Source: Candidatus Gastranaerophilales bacterium (GTDB lineage Bacteria; Cyanobacteriota; Vampirovibrionia; Gastranaerophilales; Gastranaerophilaceae). From it: a stretch of 17,681 nt of DNA. A program made the position numbers and the translations under genes. This document shows positions 7,005 through 15,133 of this stretch, piece by piece. Location: NCBI GenBank assembly GCA_947630355.1, contig CANRHJ010000021.1, positions 1 through 17,681 of the forward strand. Reading direction: 5' to 3'. How positions within the stretch are numbered: the stretch's first letter is position 1; each line of letters opens with the position of its first letter. The notes beneath the pieces were generated by a model. It made no database searches. It was not told the origin of the DNA and saw only the letters and a list, made by a program, of their open reading frames with translations.

Positions 7005-7035
7005 ACTCATTACCTCATAAAATTCTGATATATAT

Positions 7036-7063
7036 ATTATATTATTTTTTACCTAATAGTAAA
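7036..7063 (-). promoter_or_regulatory. Candidate promoter of nfeD-SPFH
   Basis: TTTACT (complement of 7058-7063), a 16-nt spacer and a perfect TATAAT (complement of 7036-7041) predict a start near 7029 and a leader of about 25 nt. The -35 lies just downstream of the repeat segment at 7079-7104. Confidence 0.4.
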
Positions 7064-7078
7064 GAACATGAGTAAAAT

Positions 7079-7104
7079 TGTCCGAGAAAATTTCGCGATA
7101 AGGA
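7079..7104. repeat. Short repeat shared with the insert in the FHA gene
   Basis: TGTCCGAGAAAATTTCGC (7079-7096) is identical to 17253-17270. AAAATTTCGCGATAAGGA (7087-7104) is the exact reverse complement of 17331-17348. The two 18-mers overlap here, so both ends of the larger element at 17253-17348 are represented in a 26-bp core. The flanking stretch up to the asmA stop codon, notably 7158-7192, is clearly richer in G and C than its neighbours and may be part of the same repeat family. No gene or tRNA is visible in it. Confidence 0.75.
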
Positions 7105-7199
7105 TTAGATTATAAAGGTTTGATACGTGGGAGTAAATGGATTAAGTAAACCTCATTACCCCAACCCGCTCGTGTCGGCAGCGTTAGGCACGAAATTAA

Positions 7200-10100
7200 T
7201 TAATTAGCCTCTGTTTCTTGGGGCTGTGCAAGTTCCTTTAACGTTTCTTCCGCTGCTTTTTTAGCCTTTTCTTTTAAAAACTCTTTTGTTTCTTCTTTGG
7301 TCTTCTCCTTATTTTTGAATAGAGATTTTAATTTACTGATATTTTCTTTATTCTCTTCAATTGATGATTTTGTTTCTTCAATAGCAGCTTTTGTTTCTTC
7401 CGGTATTAGTTCCGATGCTTTCTCTTTAACTTTCTTTTTTGCCGTTTCTTTTACCTTCTCTTTAACTTCTTCTTTATCCATAGTTGTTAAGTTTTGTAAC
7501 TCTTCGGGTATTTTGGTATCTTGCGGAATGGATTTTAAATATTCTTGTGCTTGTTCCATATCGCTTGATAAAACGAGCCATTTAAAAGATTTTATAAGAG
7601 TTAAAGGCTTTTCAACGTTACCCCTTATTACAACTTGGAATTTTGTTGCGTTTAAATCCGATATTTCTTTTCCCAATGAAGGAATTTGAGCCATTTCTTG
7701 TTCGGTAATTACTTCCGTAAACAGGAAGAATAATTTGCCCATTACAAGACTCATACCCGGTGTTGCCTTCATTAAATTTATGGGGTTTAAAAGTGCGACC
7801 GGCCCTAATGAATCGGAAACTTGTGATCCTAATCTTCCTCTTAGCTTAATATCTATATTGTTTTTCAATAAATTAAAGTCACCAAATATATATGTTGCCA
7901 TTATATTTCCGGTTGAATTTATGGGATTTATTTGTACAATACCGTTATTAAAAGTTAAATGTCCTTTTAAGATGTTATAATGGCTGGTATCAAAAGATAA
8001 TAATGAGTTTAAAACTCCGCCTATTGTTGATTTGAAGAAATCATTTTCTCTGATGTTCTCTGCCATTATTAAGTTTTCAAGCTTTCCGAACGGCCCCAGC
8101 TGTCCGTCGTTCATTAAAAAGTCTACTTTACCTTTTAGTGATTTCATCTGCTCTTCATAACTTGTACCTTTTAGCGATATATCGGCATCAAAGTCCATTA
8201 CACCCGTTAGGGTATCTTTCATATTTGCAGTATCAAGCAGAGTTTGCTCAACATCCAATCCCTTGCCTTCAACATCCGCTTTTATCTCATTTGATAATAA
8301 ATTCATTGATATATCACCTTTAATTTTACCTTTAAAGGCTGATGTTATTAAGTTATTAATGTAGAATATATTGTTCAATAGGGATATATTCCCTGCAGTA
8401 TCCGTTAATTTTATATTTCCGCTTTTTATTTGTTTAATTTCAATATTTCCGTTTCTTATGGTTACGGGAATATCTGCCGCCTGAGAATTATTTCCGTTAT
8501 TGTTTGAACTATTCGGAACATATTTCATTGAGGCTTCCGATACCTTCATTAATTTATCGGCATCAGTTATATTCGATATTAAATTCATATTCTTTATTAT
8601 GAATTTATCCGATGGATTTAAATCTGCATTTATCAATATATTGTAATCCGAGTCGTTTGCCAGAAGATTTTTTATATTTATATTTAAATTTCTGTCCTCT
8701 TCAAATTTAGCTGATATATTTTCCGTTTTAATCATTAATTCGGGAATTGACAGATTTGAAATGCTATATTCACCTCTTATTCTCGGTGATTTTAAATCAC
8801 CGAATATAAACATTTTTCCGCTCAAATCAAATTTAGATTGCGGGAATATATATATCTTTCCGCTTAAAGCCGCAGGCATTTTAACTTTTATTAAGTTTAT
8901 ATTGGGATTTAGTGTATTTAATTTGGTTATTGTTCCGTCTATTCCTACAACTTCTTCATATTTTGTTATTGTTTCTCCTTCTTTTTCCGGGTTAGGCTCC
9001 GTTGTTTTTATGTATACGCCTGTGTCTTTTATCTTCAATCGGTCGCCCTTAAAATCAACAACCGCTTTAAATGAGGTATTTTTATTTAATAAATTATTTA
9101 TTTCTATCGGCGTGATGTAATTATTTTTGTCTGCTTCCATTTCTGCACTTAGTGTTTGCTTATTTTTATCACCGTTTAAATTCAGCTTGAGCGGTATTAT
9201 ACCTTTTGCATCTATGTACATACCAGCATCGCCCGTTAATTGTTTTAAATCTTTTGTTTTCAAATCTCCGTTCAAATCAAAATTGAATATCGGATTTTTC
9301 TGATAATTGTTTATGGCGCCTGATATATTTACGGTAGTGGAATTGTTAATATTTACTTTTGCCGGACTTATAATTATATCTTTTGCGCCTATTTCCGTTT
9401 TGAATTTATCGCATTTTATTTCCGTATTATTAACGTACATTTTATAATCCGAGTTATTTATTTCACCCGTAAAGTTTTTAAAATCACTTTTAAATTCTGC
9501 CGTCAGTAAATTGTTCAAATAATTAATTTTATTTATTTTATCGGTTAAAGACAGATTATTCAGTGAAATATTTAATTCTGCGGCGGCTTTTTTTAATTCA
9601 CCTTTTATATCTGCTTTCAAATCAATTTCGCCGGATTGTACGGAATAATTATTGTTTATTTCATTTGTCAAAAACATTGTAAATATCTTTTTTAAAGGCA
9701 TTTTTTCCATAATGATGTTAATATCGGCAACAGATTTTTCATCAATTGTGCCGTCAATTTTAAAAATAGTTTCGGCAATTTCAACAGAGGTATCCATAAA
9801 TTTCAATATGCTGTTGTCAAGTGAAATTATTGAGTTAATTTTAGCTAATTGTAATTTCTTTGCGGTATTTTTTATCACGAAGTCTTTAATTGTTATATTT
9901 CCGTTTGATTTTAGTTTCTTAAAGTTTGTTTTAATGTTTGTATCCGCTTTAAGGTAACCTTCACCTGTTATAGGATTAAGTTCGTGTTTAATGTGCAGAG
10001 AATTCAGCGTTGCTTTGATTAAATTTAAAATATCATTAATTTTTATCTCGTTTGATTGAATGTTTAAATCCATGCCGGGTTTATCTGCATATTTTATAAA

Positions 10101-11087
10101 TCCGTTTATTGACAGCTTTTCTTCTTCGGTTACATGCAAGTTAGTATCAATATTCACTTTGGTTCCGGAGGTTTTTACATGCAAATTACTTTCCGGTAGT
10201 TTTGTTCCTGCCAGATTTAATGTGAAATTGTCTATATTTAAATATCCCTTAGAGGTTATGACGTTATTTTTTTGTTTTATTTTTATTTTTGAATCGATAT
10301 CTGTTTTTAAATCATAGGATTTATACATGGCAACGGGATTTATAAACGGAATTTCAATTCTTTGTGCCTTATCATCTTCTTTATCAAGCTTGCTTTGCTG
10401 CGGAATAAATGTATTTATATCTATATTTGCCGTTACGTTTTTTACTTCATTTAAATATAATTCCGCATTTGTTTTTAAGCCTATATTTTTACCGTTAAAG
10501 TAACCGAATACAAGTTCTTCGCCTGTTAATTTTAAGAAGTCGTTTGTTTGTAAATCATTTACCGAAACAACGTAGTTATTCAATTTAATTGCGGGTATTA
10601 CAATTTTTATAAGACTTGGGTCAATTAACGGTTTTTGAGCGGTTTGTATATTTGCTTCTATATTATTTTCTTTTTTATTAAGAATTTCCTCATAAGCTTG
10701 AACGGCTTTAAATGCTTTGCCGTCAACTATATCGATATAAACTTTCGGATTATTAATTTCTATTGACGGGATTTTAACCGTCAATAAAATAAGCGAAGGA
10801 AGTGCTATTTTAGCTTTGATATTGTCTGATGTTATAACTTCGGAATTATCGGGAAGCATTATTTTTATGTTATCAGCCGTAATTCCCGCTGATAACAGAG
10901 GCGTTGTTATCAGCTTGGGGTTTTCAAAGTCTATATTTAAATTCACTTGTTCTTTTGCAAGTTTTTGTATTTCGGGCTTGTATTTATTTAAATCTATTAC
11001 ATTCGGTAAAACAAATAAGAATGCCAAATATGAAATTATTATTATTGAAATTAAAAAAATACCCGTAATTTTTAAAAATTTCTTCAT
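7200..11087 (-). CDS. AsmA/TamB-like envelope protein with a charged C-terminal tail
   Basis: The 1295-residue protein starts with a basic N-terminus and one membrane helix (about 5-28), followed by AsmA-type NVIDLNKYKPEIQKLAKEQ and more than 1,100 residues of repetitive beta-strand sequence alternating Ile/Leu with Asn/Asp/Lys. The AsmA C-terminal domain lies roughly at 990-1190, with KGKVDFLMNDGQLGPFG and a following FNNGIVQINPI. Family proteins hang in the periplasm from the inner membrane and are thought to bridge lipid transport to the outer membrane, so the gene argues for a diderm. Residues 1204-1295 are a Lys/Glu-rich helical tail of about 92 residues, not typical of AsmA. The ATG at 11087 is chosen because GGAG lies 6 nt upstream. 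An in-frame TTG 48 nt further up overlaps the -10 region and is less likely. It is monocistronic. Confidence 0.8.
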   Translation of the reverse strand: MKKFLKITGIFLISIIIISYLAFLFVLPNVIDLNKYKPEIQKLAKEQVNLNIDFENPKLITTPLLSAGITADNIKIMLPDNSEVITSDNIKAKIALPSLILLTVKIPSIEINNPKVYIDIVDGKAFKAVQAYEEILNKKENNIEANIQTAQKPLIDPSLIKIVIPAIKLNNYVVSVNDLQTNDFLKLTGEELVFGYFNGKNIGLKTNAELYLNEVKNVTANIDINTFIPQQSKLDKEDDKAQRIEIPFINPVAMYKSYDLKTDIDSKIKIKQKNNVITSKGYLNIDNFTLNLAGTKLPESNLHVKTSGTKVNIDTNLHVTEEEKLSINGFIKYADKPGMDLNIQSNEIKINDILNLIKATLNSLHIKHELNPITGEGYLKADTNIKTNFKKLKSNGNITIKDFVIKNTAKKLQLAKINSIISLDNSILKFMDTSVEIAETIFKIDGTIDEKSVADINIIMEKMPLKKIFTMFLTNEINNNYSVQSGEIDLKADIKGELKKAAAELNISLNNLSLTDKINKINYLNNLLTAEFKSDFKNFTGEINNSDYKMYVNNTEIKCDKFKTEIGAKDIIISPAKVNINNSTTVNISGAINNYQKNPIFNFDLNGDLKTKDLKQLTGDAGMYIDAKGIIPLKLNLNGDKNKQTLSAEMEADKNNYITPIEINNLLNKNTSFKAVVDFKGDRLKIKDTGVYIKTTEPNPEKEGETITKYEEVVGIDGTITKLNTLNPNINLIKVKMPAALSGKIYIFPQSKFDLSGKMFIFGDLKSPRIRGEYSISNLSIPELMIKTENISAKFEEDRNLNINIKNLLANDSDYNILINADLNPSDKFIIKNMNLISNITDADKLMKVSEASMKYVPNSSNNNGNNSQAADIPVTIRNGNIEIKQIKSGNIKLTDTAGNISLLNNIFYINNLITSAFKGKIKGDISMNLLSNEIKADVEGKGLDVEQTLLDTANMKDTLTGVMDFDADISLKGTSYEEQMKSLKGKVDFLMNDGQLGPFGKLENLIMAENIRENDFFKSTIGGVLNSLLSFDTSHYNILKGHLTFNNGIVQINPINSTGNIMATYIFGDFNLLKNNIDIKLRGRLGSQVSDSLGPVALLNPINLMKATPGMSLVMGKLFFLFTEVITEQEMAQIPSLGKEISDLNATKFQVVIRGNVEKPLTLIKSFKWLVLSSDMEQAQEYLKSIPQDTKIPEELQNLTTMDKEEVKEKVKETAKKKVKEKASELIPEETKAAIEETKSSIEENKENISKLKSLFKNKEKTKEETKEFLKEKAKKAAEETLKELAQPQETEAN

Positions 11088-11123
11088 TATTTTCTCCTCA
11101 GTCATAATCGGATTAACAATTTT

Positions 11124-11129
11124 ATTATA
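11124..11129 (-). promoter_or_regulatory. Possible -10 box of the AsmA-like gene
   Basis: A perfect TATAAT (complement of 11124-11129) lies 36 nt upstream of the chosen ATG. A leader of about 30 nt carrying the GAGGAG ribosome site would result. No convincing -35 was found. Confidence 0.3.
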
Positions 11130-11231
11130 ATTCAAAGGAATAATGAAAATTCCGAATTTTAATTTATGTAAATGTATTGAAAAATAAAAGAATATTGTTT
11201 TACTTTTGATATGTTTGTAATAAGATGTTAA

Positions 11232-11259
11232 TTGAATTGTGAATCCGATAGGTTAGATT
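11232..11259 (+). promoter_or_regulatory. Weak candidate promoter of rpsB-tsf
   Basis: TTGAAT (11232-11237), a 16-nt spacer and TAGATT (11254-11259) match the consensus at four of six bases each. This would leave a leader of about 74 nt before rpsB, long enough for S2 autoregulation, but I see no strong secondary structure in it. Other AT-rich choices exist upstream. Confidence 0.25.
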
Positions 11260-11339
11260 ACATAAAGTAACGACTTAGTCTTATTCAAGATGGGAAAGCA
11301 ATTCGCGAGGTATAAGAAGAAAATAAAAGGAGAAAAACG

Positions 11340-12164
11340 ATGCCGGTAGCATCAATGATTGAATTATTGGATGCAGGTGTACATTTCGGACACCAAACAC
11401 AAAGATGGAATCCAAAAATGAAACCGTATATTTACGGAGCAAGAAACGGAATTTATGTTCTTGATTTAAGAAAAACATCAGAAAAATTAGATGAAGCTTA
11501 TGCTGCAGTCAGAGACTGTGCCGCAAGAGGTAAGAATGTGGTATTTGTAGGTACTAAGAAACAAGCGGTTGATGTAGTTGCTGAAGAAGCTGCAAGAGCA
11601 GGCGCTTATTATGTTAACAGAAGATGGCTCGGCGGTATGCTTACTAACTTTGAAACCATCAGAGGAAGAGTTAATAAGTTAAGAGAAATTGAAGAATTCT
11701 CTAATTCCGGACAATTGGAAAAACTTCCGAAAAAAGAAATCGCTCAAATGATGAGAAAACTCTCTAAATTAACAAAAACTTTAGGCGGAATTAAAGAAAT
11801 GAGAGGCATGCCTGATTTGTTAATTGTAATTGACCAGAAAAAAGAAGCTATAGCTATAGCTGAAGCTAATAAATTAAACATTCCGGTTGTTTGCCTGGCT
11901 GATACGAATGCTGATCCCGACGGTATAGATTATATTGTTCCGGGTAATGATGATGCGATAAGAGCCATTAAGTTAGTTTGTTCAAAGCTGGCTGATGCCG
12001 TTCTTGAAGGTAAACAATTAAGAGAAAATAAAGCTAATCAAATCTCAAAAATTCAGTCAGTAAAGGCTGAAGATGCAGGTGTAACGGAAACGGATGCTCA
12101 AGTTTCCGAAAACAATGATGTTAATAGTGAAACTGCAGAAGAAACAGTTTCTGTTGAAGAATAA
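11340..12164 (+). CDS. rpsB: Ribosomal protein uS2
   Basis: The 274-residue protein starts with MIELLDAGVHFGHQTQRWNP (residues 6-25), the diagnostic uS2 opening, and continues with YIYGARNGIYVLDLRKT, VGTKKQA, YYVNRRWLGGMLTNF, RGMPDLLIVID and CLADTNADPDGIDYIVPGNDDA. uS2 binds the back of the small ribosomal subunit near the head-body junction. The last roughly 45 residues, from about 230 onward, form an acidic, low-complexity tail that is common in long S2 variants. AGGAG (11328-11332) is 7 nt before the ATG. tsf follows after 18 nt, the near-universal rpsB-tsf order, with a shared terminator after tsf. Confidence 0.98.
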   Translation: MPVASMIELLDAGVHFGHQTQRWNPKMKPYIYGARNGIYVLDLRKTSEKLDEAYAAVRDCAARGKNVVFVGTKKQAVDVVAEEAARAGAYYVNRRWLGGMLTNFETIRGRVNKLREIEEFSNSGQLEKLPKKEIAQMMRKLSKLTKTLGGIKEMRGMPDLLIVIDQKKEAIAIAEANKLNIPVVCLADTNADPDGIDYIVPGNDDAIRAIKLVCSKLADAVLEGKQLRENKANQISKIQSVKAEDAGVTETDAQVSENNDVNSETAEETVSVEE

Positions 12165-12182
12165 TTGAAAGGATAAAATAAT

Positions 12183-13046
12183 ATGACAGTAACAGCTGCT
12201 ATGGTTAAAGATTTAAGAGAAAAAACCGGCGCAGGTTTTATGGATTCCAAAAAGGCACTTGAACAATGCGGCGGTGATATGGAAAAAGCTATGGAATTCC
12301 TTAGACAAAAAGGTATTGCATCGGCAGAAAAGAAACAAAATCGTATTGCTGCTGAAGGTCTTGTTGCTACTTACATTGAAAATGGTGTAGGTTCTATTGT
12401 TGAGGTTAACTGTGAAACAGACTTTGTTGCTAAAAATGAAGATTTCAAAAAGTTTGTTAACTGCTTAGCAAAACATATTGCAGAAACAAAACCTGCTGAT
12501 TTAGATGCTTTAAACTCTTCAGTATGCCCTGATTGCGGTTTAAAAATAGAAGATGCAGTTAAAGATAAAATCGCTACAATCGGTGAAAAAATTAGCATCA
12601 GAAGATTTGAAATTCTTGAAGGCAATTTGGCTACTTATGTTCATAACGGGAAAATCGGTGTTTTAATAAACGCATCAGCTCAAGATGAAACGTTATTAAA
12701 AGATGTTGCACTTCATATAGCATCTTCCGCTCCGGAATTCGTTTCAAGAAATCAAATTCCTCAAAGTGTTATTGATGAAGAAACAAGAATTGAAATGGGT
12801 AAAGAAGATTTGGCTAAGAAACCTGAAAATATAAGAGCTAAAATTGTTGAAGGCAGAGTTAATAAGCTTATGGCTCAAAAATGCCTGCTTGAACAGCCTT
12901 TTGTTAAAAACCCCGATGAAACCGTTGAACAACATTTAAACGGTAAACTTCAAATTTTATCATTTGTTCGTTGGACATTAGGTGAAGGTCTTGAAAAAAG
13001 ACAGGATAATTTTGCCGAAGAAGTTATGAGTCAAATGGTTAAATAA
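12183..13046 (+). CDS. tsf: Translation elongation factor EF-Ts
   Basis: The 287-residue protein is the GDP/GTP exchange factor of EF-Tu. The UBA-like N-terminus (1-50) contains LREKTGAGFMDSKKAL. The core carries EVNCETDFVAKNEDF (74-88), whose TDFV segment enters EF-Tu beside the Mg2+ site. Two core subdomains follow, and the C-terminal helix ends in SFVRWTLGEGLEKRQDNFAEEV. AAAGGA (12168-12173) precedes the ATG by 9 nt. A CPDCG loop (Cys115, Cys118) sits between the TDFV segment and the second half of the core. A lone CxxC pair is not a normal EF-Ts feature; it could form a disulfide or bind metal between two copies. The gene is second in the rpsB operon. Confidence 0.97.
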   Translation: MTVTAAMVKDLREKTGAGFMDSKKALEQCGGDMEKAMEFLRQKGIASAEKKQNRIAAEGLVATYIENGVGSIVEVNCETDFVAKNEDFKKFVNCLAKHIAETKPADLDALNSSVCPDCGLKIEDAVKDKIATIGEKISIRRFEILEGNLATYVHNGKIGVLINASAQDETLLKDVALHIASSAPEFVSRNQIPQSVIDEETRIEMGKEDLAKKPENIRAKIVEGRVNKLMAQKCLLEQPFVKNPDETVEQHLNGKLQILSFVRWTLGEGLEKRQDNFAEEVMSQMVK

Positions 13047-13066
13047 CATTTTATTTTTAATCTTTT

Positions 13067-13094
13067 AAAAAGCGCCTTATCGGCGCTTTTTTTT
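13067..13094 (+). terminator. Rho-independent terminator of rpsB-tsf
   Basis: AAAAAGCGCC and GGCGCTTTTT pair around TTATC, with a T-tract continuing to 13094. It lies 20 nt after the tsf stop codon. The next promoter starts within 2 nt of its T-tract. Confidence 0.92.
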
Positions 13095-13095
13095 A

Positions 13096-13110
13096 TGTTA
13101 TAATCCTTTT
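13096..13110 (+). promoter_or_regulatory. Leaderless-type extended -10 promoter of the histidine kinase
   Basis: TGTTATAAT (13096-13104) is a perfect extended -10 that ends 6 nt before the ATG at 13111, so the expected +1 is the start codon itself. The interval CCTTTT is not a ribosome site. The 14-mer ending in this -10 is identical to 168-181. Confidence 0.55.
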
Positions 13111-14085
13111 ATGATTTATTACTTCTTTGCTTTAATTATTTTAATACTTATATATTTTTTGATTGTTTCAAAAATAAAATATAAAAGATTAAAATGTGAT
13201 GTTAATAAGATATATATAGCGTTAAAGCGTTTGCGATACGGTGATGTTAATGTCAGAGTGGAAAATCTGAACAATAAAGATTTAGAAAATATTGCAAACA
13301 GGCTCTTTGAAACAATATTTGACAGAGAAATGATGATTAAAGAGTATCAGTCATATTTGGCAGATAAGAATATTTCATTGGAAGAGATTATAAAACAGGA
13401 AAAAGAGTTACGTTTATTCAAAGAGGAATTTGCCGCCACATTAACACATGATATGAAAGTTCCGGTTATTGCGGAATTAAATTCATTAGACTTTTTACTT
13501 GAAGGGAGGTTTGGTGATTTAAACTCAAAGCAGGTTGAAGTTTTGAATTTAATGAAAGCTTCCGATACAGAGCTTAAGGAATTAATTGAAAATCTGCTTG
13601 AAGTATACAAGTCGGATGATAAAGGTATAGTTTTAAATAAAACTGATAATTCGGTAAAAGAATTTGTTGAAAATTTAACGAAGGAAATGAAACCCAATTC
13701 TTTATATACCGAGAACTGTATTGTTTGCGATTTTCCGGCAGATGATATACAATGGAGCTTTGATAAATTTCAGATGAGAAGGGTTTTAAAAAATATTATA
13801 CAAAATGCGATTACGTACAGTCCAAATAAAACGGATATACGCGTGAGAGTTTGTGTTGAAAATTCAAAATTGGTCTTTTGTGTTGGTAATAAAGGCAAAG
13901 GAATTTCCGTTGAAGATATTAATATGGTATTTCAGAAGTATTACACAACACATTCCAAGTTTGAAAAGACAGGATACGGAATCGGGTTATATTTGGCAGG
14001 AAAAATCATTGAAGCTCATAAAGGAGAAATAAAGGTTATTTCATCGGATGATAATACGGAGTTTATAATAAAAATACCCGCTTAA
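13111..14085 (+). CDS. Membrane-bound sensor histidine kinase (orphan)
   Basis: The 324-residue protein has one N-terminal membrane helix (about 3-20), a HAMP-like segment (about 35-80, LKRLRYGDVNVRVENL), a DHp domain with the H-box FAATLTHDMKVPVI (phospho-acceptor His113) and an ATP-binding domain. The ATPase motifs are the N-box LKNIIQNAITYS (226-237), the G1-like VGNKGKGIS (258-266) and the G2-like TGYGIGLYLAG (287-297). G1 has Asn260 where Asp usually contacts adenine; some working kinases share this. There is no extracytoplasmic sensor loop, so it may sense membrane or cytoplasmic cues or act with a partner. No response regulator lies in the window. The start has no ribosome site and fits a leaderless promoter. 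The stop overlaps that of the convergent ricT-like gene by 2 nt. Confidence 0.88.
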   Translation: MIYYFFALIILILIYFLIVSKIKYKRLKCDVNKIYIALKRLRYGDVNVRVENLNNKDLENIANRLFETIFDREMMIKEYQSYLADKNISLEEIIKQEKELRLFKEEFAATLTHDMKVPVIAELNSLDFLLEGRFGDLNSKQVEVLNLMKASDTELKELIENLLEVYKSDDKGIVLNKTDNSVKEFVENLTKEMKPNSLYTENCIVCDFPADDIQWSFDKFQMRRVLKNIIQNAITYSPNKTDIRVRVCVENSKLVFCVGNKGKGISVEDINMVFQKYYTTHSKFEKTGYGIGLYLAGKIIEAHKGEIKVISSDDNTEFIIKIPA

Positions 14086-15008
14086 ATGTTTCCCGTAGAG
14101 CTGTTACGATCGTCTTCCATTTGTTTAATATCAATATTTTCATCAGATTGCTGCATGGAAGCATATTTATATGTGGTATTATCTGTATCTATTTCAATAT
14201 TTACATCAGTATCAATCATTTCTACTTTGTCGGACGGGAATTCTTTTATTTTACCGTCAGCCAGTTTTACGGAAACTTTATTGGTTAATATATTTAATCC
14301 GCAAACTCTTCCTACACCGTCTTCGGTCATTACGCCCGAACCGATTGGAACCATTTCTTTCGCCGTTTCAATATAGTTCTTATGTTCATAATTTAAGCAG
14401 CACAACAGTCTGCCGCAAGTACCGGATATTTTGCTCGGAGTTATCGGCATACTTTGGTCGTGGGCAAGTTTTATATTTATTGAATCGAATTGACGTTTAA
14501 AAGTGCAGCAGCAAAAAGGCCTTCCGCATAACCCGTTTCCGCTGCATAATGATGTTTCATCCCTTACACCTATGTGTTTTAAATCTATTCTTATATGTTT
14601 AAATACTTTAGTTAGGTCTTTTAATAAGTGTCTGAAGTCAACACGTTCAGGGGGGGTGTAATAAAACGTTACTTTCTTTCTGTCAAAAGTATAATTACAT
14701 TGAATTAAGCTCATTACAAGTCCATGCTGCTTAACTAATTCAAGACAATCTTTATATCCTTGTTCCTCAAGCTTTTTGTTTTCTTCTAAAACAGCTTTGT
14801 CCTCTTCCGTCATAACTCTAACCATAGGAACGGAAGGCACTTTTTTCTTTATTAAGATGCTTGCCACACCGTTTGGTACAATACAAGCTTGTGCGGCTTC
14901 TTCACCTTTTTCTGTTAATACTATTACCATATCCCCTGATTTTACGGTTACATTTTCGGGAATTTCCAGCGGATATTGTTTATTTCTTATAAGTTTTACT
15001 ATGAACAT
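14082..15008 (-). CDS. ricT: PSP1-domain protein, RicT/YaaT-like
   Basis: The 308-residue protein has the PSP1 signature, with clustered cysteines in SLCSGNGLCGRPFCCC (Cys155, 161, 166-168) and ISGTCGRLLCCLNYE (Cys198, 203, 204). It is preceded by FYYTPPERVDFRHLLKDL and IGVRD. In Bacillus, RicT (YaaT) forms a [4Fe-4S]-containing complex with RicA and RicF that controls RNase Y maturation of many transcripts. By homology this protein is a cytosolic RNA-processing specificity factor with cysteine-bound clusters. The segment after residue 265 is acidic and probably disordered. The ATG at 15008 lacks a ribosome site but has TAATAT 6 nt away. RicA and RicF were not seen here. The 3' end overlaps the histidine kinase gene by 4 bp in convergent orientation. 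Confidence 0.88.
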   Translation of the reverse strand: MFIVKLIRNKQYPLEIPENVTVKSGDMVIVLTEKGEEAAQACIVPNGVASILIKKKVPSVPMVRVMTEEDKAVLEENKKLEEQGYKDCLELVKQHGLVMSLIQCNYTFDRKKVTFYYTPPERVDFRHLLKDLTKVFKHIRIDLKHIGVRDETSLCSGNGLCGRPFCCCTFKRQFDSINIKLAHDQSMPITPSKISGTCGRLLCCLNYEHKNYIETAKEMVPIGSGVMTEDGVGRVCGLNILTNKVSVKLADGKIKEFPSDKVEMIDTDVNIEIDTDNTTYKYASMQQSDENIDIKQMEDDRNSSTGNI

Positions 15009-15023
15009 ACTTTTATATTATCA
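15009..15023 (-). promoter_or_regulatory. Leaderless-type extended -10 promoter of ricT
   Basis: On the minus strand TGA-TAATAT (complement of 15015-15023) is followed by AAAAGT and the ATG, so 6 nt separate the -10 and the start codon. The same AAAAGT precedes the ATG of the FHA gene. Confidence 0.4.
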
Positions 15024-15110
15024 TAAATTCTTTGTTCTGTTTAATTGTTAATTTTATTTTTTTATTTGGCAATTTTTAAACGGAAAATTACTTTATATAT
15101 TAGTAAAGGT

Positions 15111-15119
15111 TGGTATAAC
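15111..15119 (+). promoter_or_regulatory. Extended -10 promoter of the 53-residue gene
   Basis: TGG-TATAAC is an extended -10 with five of six hexamer matches, 14 nt before the ATG at 15134. A short leader of about 8 nt would include only the TGAGG ribosome site. Confidence 0.35.
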
Positions 15120-15133
15120 AATTTGAGGTTTTT

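Noticed and set aside
7174..7184. GTCGGCAGCGT matches part of a common sequencing transposase adapter.
   Set aside because: Only 11 bases match and both flanks differ. It is embedded in continuous sequence with a real repeat nearby, so contamination is not supported.
9652..11130. Several long open frames on the strand opposite the AsmA-like gene.
   Set aside because: They lack ribosome sites and recognisable domains. Their hydrophobic, Ser/Phe-rich content is what the complement of Asn/Lys/Glu-rich coding DNA gives.
11088..11135. TTG-started N-terminal extension of 16 residues for the AsmA-like protein.
   Set aside because: It overlaps the TATAAT box and lacks a ribosome site. The inner ATG has GGAG at good spacing and begins right before the membrane anchor.
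11279..11290. A small TCTT/AAGA hairpin in the rpsB leader as an S2-binding regulator.
   Set aside because: A 4-bp stem is not meaningful, and no larger structure resembling a known S2 leader was seen.
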